Shown piece by piece: positions 1 through 7,728 of a stretch of DNA of 64,000 nucleotides. Positions within the stretch are counted from its first letter, which is position 1. Each line of letters begins with the position of its first letter. The stretch comes from Pelagibacterium montanilacus (GTDB lineage Bacteria > Pseudomonadota > Alphaproteobacteria > Rhizobiales > Devosiaceae), in the NCBI RefSeq assembly GCF_003992665.1, contig NZ_RZMX01000025.1, positions 1 through 64,000 of the forward strand, written 5' to 3'. The notes beneath the pieces were generated by a model, which did not search any database, had not been told where the DNA came from, and saw only the letters and a list, made by a program, of their open reading frames with translations. A program made the translations under genes and the position numbers.

Positions 1-81
1 CTTGATGATGTGGACGCCCCCGGCCAGCGCAGTGCCGGTTAAGGTGCTGTGGAAGTGAAAGCAAGAGAAGGAGCGTTTACA

Positions 82-1101
82 ATGAATATCAATACAATCG
101 GACTGGATCTGGCCAAGAGCGTTTTCCAGGCACATGGCGTGGATGACACCGGGAAGACAGTGCTGGTGAAGAAGCTGCATCGCAAACAGATGCTGCCATT
201 CTTTTCGAAACTGGCACCCTGCCTGATCGGGGTTGAAGCCTGCGCTACGGCGCATCACTGGGCGCGTACGCTGATCGCCATGGGCCATGACGTCAGGATC
301 ATGCCGCCGTCTTATGTAAAAGGATACGTCAAGCGCGGCAAAAGTGATGCGCTGGACGCAGAAGCGATCTGCGAAGCCGTGCAACGTCCCACGATGCGGT
401 TCGTGCCCGTCAAGACGGTTGAGCAGCAGGGCATCCTGATGGCGCATCGGGCGCGATCTCTCCTGGTGCGCCAGCGCACCATGGCAGCGAATGCACTGCG
501 CGCTCACCTGGCCGAATTCGGCTTCGTCGCAAATCCCGGCATCGCCAATCTGGCGAAGCTGGCCGATAGGGCCTTTGCTGATGAAGCCCTTCCTACTTAC
601 GCTCATCGAGCGCTTGAGATATTGATCCGACGGATCACCGAGTTAACCGAGGAGGTCGGCGAACTCGATCAGGAATTACGCATCTGGCATGCCGAGAACG
701 AGGCCAGTCGAAGGCTCGCGGCTATCCCGGGTGTCGGGGTGATCACAGCGACAGCCATCGCGGCAACAGTGACAGACCCCGATCAGTTCCAATCAGGCAG
801 GCAATTCGCCGCCTGGCTTGGGCTGACGCCGCAGCAGCAGTCGACCGGAGGCAAAACACGTCTCGGTGGTATATCCAAACAGGGCGACAGGTATTTGCGG
901 CGCCTGCTCGTCGTTGGCGCAACGGCCGTCATGCGACACGCCAAGCGTAACCCGACGCCGATAACAGACTGGGTGAATGGGTTGCTGGAGAAGAAGCCGT
1001 TCCGGCTCGCCTCGGTCGCCCTCGCTAACAAGCTCGCCCGCATCGCCTGGGTAGTACTAACCCGCGGAGAGACATATAGACCCTATGGGCGGCCTGCCTG
1101 A
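82..1101 (+). CDS. IS110 family (IS1111 subgroup) transposase
   Basis: 339-aa DEDD/serine transposase that moves the surrounding element. The N-terminal RuvC-like domain shows the acidic residues in IGLDLAKSVF, GVEACATAHHWAR and KSDALDAEAICEA. The C-terminal Tnp_20-type domain begins at a helix-hairpin-helix-like IPGVGVITATAIA and carries the serine region STGGKTRLGGISKQGDRYL. Length is normal for the family and there is no frameshift. The ATG at 82 is chosen over the upstream in-frame start at 49 because GAGAAGGAG (65-73) sits 8 nt before it and the protein then begins at the family's usual MNINTIGLDLAK. Proteins of this group use an element-encoded guide RNA for target choice; that is family knowledge, not visible in the protein. 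Confidence 0.95.
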   Translation: MNINTIGLDLAKSVFQAHGVDDTGKTVLVKKLHRKQMLPFFSKLAPCLIGVEACATAHHWARTLIAMGHDVRIMPPSYVKGYVKRGKSDALDAEAICEAVQRPTMRFVPVKTVEQQGILMAHRARSLLVRQRTMAANALRAHLAEFGFVANPGIANLAKLADRAFADEALPTYAHRALEILIRRITELTEEVGELDQELRIWHAENEASRRLAAIPGVGVITATAIAATVTDPDQFQSGRQFAAWLGLTPQQQSTGGKTRLGGISKQGDRYLRRLLVVGATAVMRHAKRNPTPITDWVNGLLEKKPFRLASVALANKLARIAWVVLTRGETYRPYGRPA

Positions 1102-1349
1102 CCGCGCGCAGCCCGAACCAAATTGGCAATGGCAGTCGATGATGCGTAACGATCGAGCCAATGGAGAGGCAAACCCGTCTGATTCAATGCGCCACTCGTG
1201 CGCGCCAGCTTGATCAGGGACCTCACCGGCGGATTTCCATCAGGGCCAGCAGCGAATATCACGCCGCACAAACAGGCCGGACATATGAAAGCAACCGATC
1301 ACCGCAACATGACAAAACCAGCTCTTGCCATAGGGGGCGTCCACATATG
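1102..1349 (+). ncRNA. Probable guide (bridge/seek) RNA region of the IS1111-type element
   Basis: This 248-nt noncoding tail lies between the transposase stop and the right inverted repeat. In IS1111-subgroup elements the guide RNA that pairs with donor and target DNA is encoded downstream of the transposase; in the IS110 subgroup it lies upstream. The position and size fit. I cannot fold the RNA or identify its guide loops by eye, so the exact RNA ends are unknown. No ORF here looks like a protein. Confidence 0.4.
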
Positions 1350-1390
1350 AATCAGATTTACTCCCTGAACGGAATCCAAAATCTGATTCA
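1348..1390. repeat. Inverted repeat at the right edge of the IS
   Basis: Perfect 12-bp arms TGAATCAGATTT (1348-1359) and AAATCTGATTCA (1379-1390) with a 19-nt loop, starting at the predicted right tip of the IS. It shares the TGATTCAATC core with the palindrome at 54958-54984. It may be the target-site repeat into which the IS inserted. From 1453 to 1593 I see no gene or recognisable signal. Confidence 0.7.
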
Positions 1391-1411
1391 ATCGCCAAAT
1401 GACATGCTCTA

Positions 1412-1452
1412 GAGCATATCCCGTTCTGATTGAATCAGGACGGGATATGCTC
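1412..1452. repeat. Palindromic intergenic repeat (GAGCATATCCCGTTCTGA type)
   Basis: Two 18-bp arms, 1412-1429 and 1435-1452, separated by TTGAA and matching at 17 of 18 positions. The left end overlaps CTCTAGAGC, the same CTAG-type terminus seen in the repeats at 3568, 7631, 19582 and 54991. Such mosaic palindromes are common between genes of Hyphomicrobiales. No gene overlaps it. Confidence 0.75.
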
Positions 1453-1593
1453 GAAAGCTGTCGCGGTCCTGATCTCGATGCGGCATGACACCGCTTTTTC
1501 AGGTCACAAGCGGGACATGCAGGGCATCGAGCCTATCATCCCTGCCTAACCGGCCCTCAGCGGCGTCTCCCCCCGGCGCGTGCATTGCGCCAA

Positions 1594-1950
1594 CTACCCG
1601 GCTTTTCCGCCCGGGTCTGACCAGACCGCCAGCACATTCCCGCCCGGCTCGCGGAAATGAAACCGCCGGCCGCCCGGAAAATCGAACTGCTCCTTGACGA
1701 TCTCGCCTCCTGCTGCCCGCACCGCCGCTTCTGCCGCGTTCAGATCGGCGCTGTAGAGAATGACCAGGGGCGCAAACGCCGCGTCGGGCTCCACGGCCTC
1801 GATGCCGCCATCCAGCCCCGCGCCCTCGAGCCCGGCATAGCCCGGTCCATAATCGGCAAAGCCCCATCCGAACGCCTGGGCGAAAAACGCCCGCGACTTC
1901 GAGATATCGGTGCTCCCGAACTCGATGTAGTCGATCCGCGTCGCGTCCAT
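1594..1950 (-). CDS. VOC (glyoxalase/bleomycin-resistance fold) family protein
   Basis: 118-aa single-domain VOC protein. It opens with the typical first strand and helix (IDYIEFGSTDISKSRAFFAQAFGW) and ends with the closing strand FREPGGNVLAVWSDPGG. VOC domains form metal-dependent lyases, dioxygenases or binding proteins, and nothing visible fixes a substrate. It lies downstream of the strong terminator after the aminotransferase gene, so it is probably not part of the ectoine operon. Start ATG at 1950 follows a short leader. The family call is firm; the function is unknown. Confidence 0.85.
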   Translation of the reverse strand: MDATRIDYIEFGSTDISKSRAFFAQAFGWGFADYGPGYAGLEGAGLDGGIEAVEPDAAFAPLVILYSADLNAAEAAVRAAGGEIVKEQFDFPGGRRFHFREPGGNVLAVWSDPGGKAG

Positions 1951-2080
1951 GCTGCCCCCGCTATCTGTTCACTTTCTGTTCTATATTGCCGAGCTGCCGC
2001 CGTCAAGCCGTCACGTCTGGCATCCGGCGCCCCGAGCACCAGCCTGCGCAAGGCGCGAGCCCAGGCTCGTCGTTCCCGCA

Positions 2081-2111
2081 AAAAAGAGGGCCGGGGATCC
2101 CCGGCCCTCTT
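2081..2111 (-). terminator. Rho-independent terminator of the leftward ectoine arm
   Basis: A perfect palindrome spans 2084-2111 (14-bp arms around GGGGATCCCC). On the minus strand it is followed by a run of six T. It lies about 50 nt past the stop of the aminotransferase gene and closes the leftward ectoine operon. Confidence 0.85.
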
Positions 2112-2159
2112 CGCGTGGTATTCGCTTGTCTGCCCCCGTCCCAGCGAACGAGGACAGGG

Positions 2160-3530
2160 TTACCCGAGGACCGCAATGACCGCTTCGCGGGTCTTGTCCA
2201 CAATGATATCCGCTTCCTCGGACGTCAGGCACAGCGGCGGCGCAAAACCGAGAATGTCGCCCTGCGGCATGGCCCGTGCGATGACCCCGCGCTTGGCCAG
2301 TTCGGCAGAAATCCTGGGGCCAACCTTCTCTGAAGCGTCGAAGAACGCGAGGGCTTCCTTGTCCTTGGCGAACTCGACGGCACACAGCATGCCCTCGCCA
2401 CGAACCTCGGCCACGTGGGCGTGCCCGGCCAGGGCATCGGACATGGCCGCGTTGAGATATGCACCGGTTTTGCCTGCGTTTTCCACCAGGCCCAACGTGT
2501 CGATCAGCTTAAGGTTGGCGACACCCGCGGCCGCGCCGATCGGATGGGCCGAGTAGGTCCAGCCATGGCCGATCGGGCCGTTCTCGTCAGTCCCTTTTTC
2601 AAACACGCTCCAGACCTTGTCCGAAATGATCGAGCCCGAGAGCGGCGCATAGGCCGAGGTCAGGCCCTTGGCGATGGTGATGATGTCCGGGGTGATCCCG
2701 TAATGGGTCGAACCGAACATGGTGCCAAGCCGTCCAAACCCGGTGACGACCTCGTCGGCCACCAGTAGGATGTCGTGCTTGGCCAAAATGGGCTGAATCG
2801 CTTCCCAATAGCCCTGCGGCGGCGGCACGATGCCGCCGGTCCCAAGGATCGGCTCGCCGATGAACGCGGCAATCGTATCAGCGCCTTCGCGCGCGATCAG
2901 CGCTTCGAGCTCGGCCACGCAATGGGCCACGAACTGGGCCTCGCTCATGTCGCGCCGCGGCCGGCGCAGATAATAGGGCGCTTCGGTGTGCAGCACCTGG
3001 GCGAGCGGCAGGTCGAACTTGTCGTGGAATCCCTTGAGCCCGGTCAGCGAGCCGGTCATCAAGCCCGACCCGTGATAGCCGCGCCAGCGCGAGATGATCT
3101 TCTTTTTCTGCGGCCGGCCCAGGATGTTGTTGTAGTACCAGATCAGCTTGATGTTGGTCTCGTTGGCGTCCGACCCCCCGAGGCCGAAATAGACCTTGCT
3201 CATGTTCCCGGGCGCGCGGTCGAGGATCATCTTGGCGAGCGTGATCGACACTTCGGTGCCATGCCCCACATAGGCGTGGTAGTAGGCCAGCTCGCGCGCC
3301 TGCTCGGCGATGGCATCGGCGATCTCGGTCCGCCCATAGCCGACATTGACGCAGTAGAGGCCGGCAAACCCGTCCAGCAGTTTGTTGCCATCCCGGTCCT
3401 CGATATAGACGCCCTTGCCGCCCGATACGATCCGGTTCGGGCTCTCCCCGCGCGCGTGCTGGGCGAGATGGGTCGAGGGATGGAAGAAATTCTCGCGGTC
3501 CCAGCGGTCGAGCTGATCGTTCGAAAGCAT
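2160..3530 (-). CDS. doeD: Class III aminotransferase, probable DoeD/Atf of ectoine catabolism
   Basis: 456-aa PLP-dependent fold type I, class III aminotransferase. Visible features are FGLGGSDANETNIKLIWYYN, RWRGYHGSGLMTGSLTG, the PLP-aspartate segment LLVADEVVTGFGRLG and the Schiff-base lysine in IITIAKGLTSAYAPL. In the ectoine pathway this class transaminates L-2,4-diaminobutyrate to aspartate semialdehyde, which the neighbouring dehydrogenase would oxidise to aspartate. The DoeD/Atf assignment rests on position: it is the last gene of the leftward AsnC-dehydrogenase-aminotransferase series, the same order as asnC-ssd-atf and doeX-doeC-doeD elsewhere. By sequence alone it could be another omega-aminotransferase. 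Confidence 0.8.
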   Translation of the reverse strand: MLSNDQLDRWDRENFFHPSTHLAQHARGESPNRIVSGGKGVYIEDRDGNKLLDGFAGLYCVNVGYGRTEIADAIAEQARELAYYHAYVGHGTEVSITLAKMILDRAPGNMSKVYFGLGGSDANETNIKLIWYYNNILGRPQKKKIISRWRGYHGSGLMTGSLTGLKGFHDKFDLPLAQVLHTEAPYYLRRPRRDMSEAQFVAHCVAELEALIAREGADTIAAFIGEPILGTGGIVPPPQGYWEAIQPILAKHDILLVADEVVTGFGRLGTMFGSTHYGITPDIITIAKGLTSAYAPLSGSIISDKVWSVFEKGTDENGPIGHGWTYSAHPIGAAAGVANLKLIDTLGLVENAGKTGAYLNAAMSDALAGHAHVAEVRGEGMLCAVEFAKDKEALAFFDASEKVGPRISAELAKRGVIARAMPQGDILGFAPPLCLTSEEADIIVDKTREAVIAVLG

Positions 3531-3567
3531 TGGTCTTGTCCTTGTCGTTACTTTTGTCTTTTCGAGC

Positions 3568-3594
3568 CTAGAGCCTTTGCTGGAAACGCTCTAG
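3568..3594. repeat. Short CTAG-ended repeat at the 3' end of doeC
   Basis: CTAGAGC (3568-3574) and GCTCTAG (3588-3594) form the ends of a 27-bp unit between doeC and doeD. The terminal CTAG supplies the TAG stop codon of doeC (3591-3593, minus strand). It resembles a shortened version of the element at 7631-7728. Confidence 0.6.
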
Positions 3595-5078
3595 CGCCAG
3601 TCCCGGCACACATACTTGACTTCCGTAAAGGCCTCCATGCCCAGCCGCGCGCCCTCGCGGCCGATGCCCGATTGCTTGTAGCCGCCGAACGGGATCGGCG
3701 CACCGGTCACCTTGGTGCGGTTGACCGCGACCATGCCGAACTGCAAGGCGCGCGAAGCGCGATAGATGCGCCGGGGATTGTTGGTATGCAGGTAGGCCAC
3801 CAGACCGTACTCGGTGTCATTGGCCCGGGCGATCACTTCCGCCTCGCTGTCGAACGGACAGATGGCCGCCACGGGCCCAAAGGTTTCCTCGTTCATGATC
3901 TTGGCGTCTGCCGCGACATCGGCGATGACGGTGGGCGAAAAGAACAGCGCGCCGGCCGCGTGGCCCTTGCCGCCCGCGAGAAGCCGCCCGCCCTTGGCCA
4001 GCGCGTCCTCCACGTGCTCGACCTGCTTGTCGAACGCCTTCTGGTTCATCATCGGTCCGATATCGGGGTCATCGAGCCCGGGTCCCACACTGAGCCGGTC
4101 GGCGGCGGCGGCGAACTTGTCGCAGAACCGCTCGTAAACGCCGCGCTCCACAAAGAACCGGTTGGCCCCGAGGCAATCCTGGCCGCTGGTCGCGAACTTG
4201 GCCTTGACCGCTTCGCTGACCGCCTGGTCGAGATCGGCATCGGCAAAGACGATGAACGGGGCATGCCCGCCCAGTTCCATGACCAGTCTTTTGACCGTGG
4301 TGGCCGACTGGCGGTAAAGCAGCCGTCCGATCTCGGTCGAGCCGGTGAACGAGACCACGCGCACCCGCGGGTCGGCCATCCAGGGCTCGACGATCGTCGG
4401 AGCGCTGCCCGTCACGACGTTGAATGCCCCGGCCGGCATGCCGGCGCGCCGGGCAAGAACCGCAAGCGCGGTCGCCGAGAACGGGGTTTCGGAGGAAGGA
4501 TGGACCACGCAGGTGCACCCCGCCGCCAGAGCCGCCGCGGCCTTGCGGGTGATCATGGCCGAAGGGAAGTTCCACGGCGTGATCAGCGCGGCGACGCCAG
4601 CGGGCTCGCGCCAGATCTCGACCTCGGCATCGGGCAGGTGCGAGGTCACGGATTCGATATTGGGGCGCTTGGTTTCTTCGGCGTAAAATTCGACGAACGA
4701 GGCCGCGTAGTCGATCTCCCCCCGGGACTCCGAAATGGGCTTGCCCTGCTCCAGACTCATGATGATGGCCAGATCCTCACGCGCCTCGACCATCAGTTCG
4801 AACCAGCGGCGCAGGATCGCCGAGCGCTCCTGGGGCAGCAGTTCGGACCAGACGGCAAAGGCCCTCTGGGCGCTGTCGACCGCCGCGGCGGACTGGGCCG
4901 CATCGAACGCGGCGATCGAGCCGACCTGCCTGCCGGTCGCCGGATCGTGAACAGCGATGGGTTCGAGCGCCCCGGCCTCCGGCCGGTCCCCCACCATCGC
5001 AAATTCGCAGTAGAGTTCGGGATCCGACAGCAATGCGCCGATTCCCTGCTCTTTCAGCACGACAGATCTGTTCGCCAT
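3591..5078 (-). CDS. doeC: NAD(P)-dependent semialdehyde dehydrogenase, probable DoeC/Ssd
   Basis: 495-aa aldehyde dehydrogenase of the succinate-semialdehyde dehydrogenase type. It shows TPWNFPSAMITRKAAAALAAG, the cofactor loop FTGSTEIGRLLY, the general-base region MELGGHAPFIVFADAD, the catalytic cysteine in SGQDCLGANRFFVE and the distal NEETFGPVA. In the ectoine pathway it would oxidise L-aspartate semialdehyde to aspartate. An in-frame upstream ATG at 5165 exists, but ATG 5078 is preferred: GGGAGA precedes it by about 10 nt and the encoded N-terminus matches family length. Transcribed between doeX and doeD. The stop TAG comes from the end of a repeat. Confidence 0.88.
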   Translation of the reverse strand: MANRSVVLKEQGIGALLSDPELYCEFAMVGDRPEAGALEPIAVHDPATGRQVGSIAAFDAAQSAAAVDSAQRAFAVWSELLPQERSAILRRWFELMVEAREDLAIIMSLEQGKPISESRGEIDYAASFVEFYAEETKRPNIESVTSHLPDAEVEIWREPAGVAALITPWNFPSAMITRKAAAALAAGCTCVVHPSSETPFSATALAVLARRAGMPAGAFNVVTGSAPTIVEPWMADPRVRVVSFTGSTEIGRLLYRQSATTVKRLVMELGGHAPFIVFADADLDQAVSEAVKAKFATSGQDCLGANRFFVERGVYERFCDKFAAAADRLSVGPGLDDPDIGPMMNQKAFDKQVEHVEDALAKGGRLLAGGKGHAAGALFFSPTVIADVAADAKIMNEETFGPVAAICPFDSEAEVIARANDTEYGLVAYLHTNNPRRIYRASRALQFGMVAVNRTKVTGAPIPFGGYKQSGIGREGARLGMEAFTEVKYVCRDWR

Positions 5079-5213
5079 GATTGCGCTGGTCTCCCGCTCG
5101 CAGTGTGGTGATCTGTCATCACCATACCGATCCGCGGCCAGAGACGTTCGCCAAAGTAGTGGCACATAGGCGAGGCTTGTTCTGCCCGATCCCGGGGCGC
5201 GCGGAGGGATCGT

Positions 5214-5804
5214 CTATCCGCCGGCCCCGATAAGGGTCTCGATCGGGACGGGAGCATCCTTGATCGCGCCTGTAACCACGTAGGAATAGTAGCGCTTGAC
5301 GCCCACCTGGGCGGCGAGCAGCCGGTCGATCAGATCCTGATAGGCTTCGAGGTCGCGGGTGACCACCTTGAGCATGTAGTCGATGCCGCCGCCCACCGCC
5401 CAGCACTCCACGATCTCCGCCATGTCCGCGACAGCGGCCTGGAACCGGGTGAAATCCTCGGTCTGGTGACTCTGGAGCTCGATCTGGACGAAAACGATGG
5501 TGACCGGGCCGAAGGCGCGCAGCGATACGCGCGCGCCATAGCTTTCGATAATTCCGGCATGCTCAAGGCGCTTGAGGCGCTCCCAGCAGGGCGTGGGGGT
5601 CAAATTCACCCGCTCCGCGAGGGTCGCCTTGGGAATGCGCCCTTCGCGCTGAAGGATGGACAGGATTTTTATATCCCGGTCATCGAGCTTGATTTGCCCC
5701 TGTCTTATGGCGCGCCTCCGGACCAGATCGCTCAAGATACTGGAGAATAAGTTCTTTACCGGCAGAATCCATAGCGCGTCCGGATGGAGTGCACAACAGC
5801 ACAT
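5214..5804 (-). CDS. doeX: Lrp/AsnC-family regulator of ectoine catabolism (DoeX/AsnC)
   Basis: Up to 196 aa. It has an N-terminal winged helix (IKLDDRDIKILSILQREGRI, then LTPTPCWERLKRLEHAGII) and a C-terminal RAM/AsnC ligand domain ending near YYSYVVTGAIKD. AsnC-type proteins encoded with ectoine catabolism genes respond to pathway intermediates such as diaminobutyrate derivatives. The gene lies between the transporter genes and doeC-doeD, as asnC/doeX does elsewhere. The start is uncertain: ATG 5804 gives about 35 residues more than usual, and no ATG, GTG or well-placed TTG lies near the family start. A GGAGG at 5715-5719 (minus strand) stands 6 nt before an ATA codon at 5706-5708. Confidence 0.88.
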   Translation of the reverse strand: MCCCALHPDALWILPVKNLFSSILSDLVRRRAIRQGQIKLDDRDIKILSILQREGRIPKATLAERVNLTPTPCWERLKRLEHAGIIESYGARVSLRAFGPVTIVFVQIELQSHQTEDFTRFQAAVADMAEIVECWAVGGGIDYMLKVVTRDLEAYQDLIDRLLAAQVGVKRYYSYVVTGAIKDAPVPIETLIGAGG

Positions 5805-5862
5805 TCGCCCCGCACCCCTTTCCGGGGGCGGGAGCCCGGTCTGTCGGGTGCCGCTGGCCTGC

Positions 5863-6306
5863 CTACTTCACGACCATGCAGGTGGTCTTGGCCAGCCCGG
5901 TCACCTTGTGGGAGACCGAACCGAGGAAAAAGCCCCCGGCATCGCCACTGCCACGCGCGCCGAGGACGATCAGATCGCACCTGCGCTGCTCGGCGAATTC
6001 AACGATGGCGCGGGCCGGCTGCCCACGCTTTGCAAACGCCTCCACCGCCTTGGGCGCGCCGAGTTCGATCGCCTGCGCCTTGGCTGCGGCCGCCACCTCG
6101 CTTGCGAACGAGCGCAACGCGGCATCGGGCGCATCCGGTTCGCTCGAGCGGACCATCGAAATCGAGTGCTCGAGCAGGGAGTGGTGCTTGTAAACGCACA
6201 GCACCACGAGGTCCGCTTCATAACGGCGGGCGACGTCCACGGCCATCTCCAAGGCTTTGGTGGAATGCTCCGAGCCGTCCACTGCAACCAGGATCTTTTC
6301 AAACAT
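5863..6306 (-). CDS. teaD: UspA-type universal stress protein, TeaD-like regulator of the TRAP transporter
   Basis: 147-aa single UspA domain: N-terminal MFEKILVAVDGSEHSTKALE and the C-terminal nucleotide-binding signature VLGARGSGDAGGFFLGSVS. In Halomonas, TeaD is a USP-type ATP-binding protein encoded with TeaABC that restrains ectoine uptake; the same gene is called usp next to uehABC in marine alphaproteobacteria. Here it starts 10 nt after the stop of the large permease gene, so co-transcription is near certain. The regulatory role is inferred from context. Confidence 0.88.
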   Translation of the reverse strand: MFEKILVAVDGSEHSTKALEMAVDVARRYEADLVVLCVYKHHSLLEHSISMVRSSEPDAPDAALRSFASEVAAAAKAQAIELGAPKAVEAFAKRGQPARAIVEFAEQRRCDLIVLGARGSGDAGGFFLGSVSHKVTGLAKTTCMVVK

Positions 6307-6316
6307 TGCGTCGCTC

Positions 6317-7606
6317 CTACCGGAAGGCCAGGTCGCGCAGGAACAGCGCGATGGGAGGGAAGAAGATCAGCAGCAGGCTGACCCCCAGAAGGATCAGGAT
6401 GAACGGTGGGGTTCCCCTGATGACGTCCATATACGGTCGCTTGAACACCGCGATGGCCGTGAAGATATCGCAACCGAACGGTGGCGTCGCCGAGCCGATC
6501 GCGACCTGCAGGGTGATGATGATGCCCACAAGCACCGGGTCGATCCCCAGTCCGGTCACGATGGGGGCAAAGATCGGCACGAGGATCAGGATCACCACGA
6601 TCGGGTCAACGAACATGCAGCCCACGAAGAACGCGATGGCGATCGCGAACAGCACCGTCGTTTCACCGGCCTCCGCCAGCCCTATCGCTCCCAGGATCAT
6701 CTGCGGGATCTGCTGGAAGGAGATGACCCATGAAAAGGCATTGCCCGCGGCCACGAGGATGAACACCACGGCCGTGATCATTCCGGTGGATTTCGCGATA
6801 CCCCAGATGTCGCCCGGCTTGAGCGCGCGGAACACGATGAATTCAAGAACGATCGCATAGAGCACGCAGACCGAGGCCGCCTCGGTGGGGCTGAAAATCC
6901 CGCCATAGATACCGCCCACGATGATTGCGGGAAAGCCCAGCGGCCAGATGGCCTGGGTGATGGCCCGGCCACGCTCGCGCCATGAGGCCTTGGGCTCGGT
7001 CGGAATCTTGTTCTTGGTTGCGTAAATGACGCAATAGATCGAGAACAAGACAAGGATCAGCACGCCCGGCCCGACGCCGGCGATGAACAACTCGGAGATC
7101 GAGGTGCCCGAGATCACCCCGTAGATGATCATGGCGATCGAGGGCGGAATGAGCATCGCGATATCGGATGCGTTCACGATCAGGGCCAGCGAGAAGCTGT
7201 CCGAATAGCCCGCCTTGAGCATGCGCGGGCGCAAGGGGCTGCCGATCGCCACCACCGTGGCCTGGGTCGATCCCGAAACCGCGCCGAATAGCGTGCACCC
7301 CGTAGCGGTCGCGATGCCGAGGCCTCCGCGCAAATGGCCCACGAAGGCCATGACGAGGTCGATCAGCCGGTTGGCTGAATGCCCCTTGGTGATGATGTCG
7401 GCGGCCAGAATGAACATCGGCACGGCAACGAGCGCGGAGGGCCGGATCCCGCCCAGCATCTGCTGGATCATGATCTCGGGCCCCATGGGCATATAAATGA
7501 AGAACGCGATGAAGCATGCCGCCATGAGCGGGATCATCATGGGGAACCCCAGCAGCAGCAGGCCCACCATCGCAATGATCATCCAGGTTGCAAGTTCCTG
7601 AGCCAA
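6317..7606 (-). CDS. teaC: TRAP transporter large permease (DctM type), TeaC/UehC
   Basis: 429-aa polytopic membrane protein of the DctM family and the ion-coupled translocator of a TRAP system. Typical segments are GLLLLGFPMMIPLMAACF near the N-terminus, the hairpin region IVNASDIAMLIPPSIAMIIYG, FSPTEAASVCVLYA, and the C-terminal ATPPFGCDIFTAIAVFKRPY. Together with the small permease and the ectoine-binding protein it would import ectoine and 5-hydroxyectoine, driven by the sodium gradient. A 98-bp repeat separates it from the small permease gene. Length is normal. Confidence 0.92.
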   Translation of the reverse strand: MAQELATWMIIAMVGLLLLGFPMMIPLMAACFIAFFIYMPMGPEIMIQQMLGGIRPSALVAVPMFILAADIITKGHSANRLIDLVMAFVGHLRGGLGIATATGCTLFGAVSGSTQATVVAIGSPLRPRMLKAGYSDSFSLALIVNASDIAMLIPPSIAMIIYGVISGTSISELFIAGVGPGVLILVLFSIYCVIYATKNKIPTEPKASWRERGRAITQAIWPLGFPAIIVGGIYGGIFSPTEAASVCVLYAIVLEFIVFRALKPGDIWGIAKSTGMITAVVFILVAAGNAFSWVISFQQIPQMILGAIGLAEAGETTVLFAIAIAFFVGCMFVDPIVVILILVPIFAPIVTGLGIDPVLVGIIITLQVAIGSATPPFGCDIFTAIAVFKRPYMDVIRGTPPFILILLGVSLLLIFFPPIALFLRDLAFR

Positions 7607-7630
7607 TTCGCCAAACTCCCCCGGGCGGTG

Positions 7631-7728
7631 CTAGAGCGCTTCCATCGGAACATACCCGGTTCGGAAGCGGGAAAAATCAAACACTTAGAGCCCCTGTCCC
7701 GATCCCGTCAGAACAGGAAACGCTCTAG
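7631..7728. repeat. CTAG-ended mosaic repeat between teaB and teaC
   Basis: A 98-bp element bounded by CTAGAGCG (7631-7638) and CGCTCTAG (7721-7728). It contains GTTCGGAAGCGGGAAAAATC and GTCAGAACAGGAAAC-type modules related to the repeats at 19582 and 54902. It fills most of the 118-nt teaB-teaC gap. Its terminal CTAG provides the TAG stop codon of teaB (7725-7727, minus strand). Confidence 0.75.

Larger units (their letters stand above)
1..1349 (+). mobile_element. IS110-family insertion sequence, IS1111 subgroup, apparently intact
   Basis: Perfect 14-bp inverted repeats lie at 8-21 (ATGTGGACGCCCCC) and 1333-1346 (GGGGGCGTCCACAT). They enclose one DEDD transposase gene and about 230 nt of downstream noncoding DNA. 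IS1111-subgroup elements have subterminal repeats set a few bases inside the tips (about 7 bp left, 3 bp right). By that rule the element runs from base 1 to about 1349, so the window begins almost exactly at its left end. No target duplication is expected for this family. The transposase is full length, so the copy may be active. The exact tips are inferred because the left flank is outside the window. Confidence 0.85.

Noticed and set aside
1412-1452. Rho-independent terminator
   Set aside because: It is a strong hairpin without a T run and belongs to the dispersed repeat family.
2775-5111. 778-codon plus-strand frame
   Set aside because: It runs antisense over doeD and doeC; its His/Arg/Gly-rich translation is typical of the reverse strand of high-GC genes.
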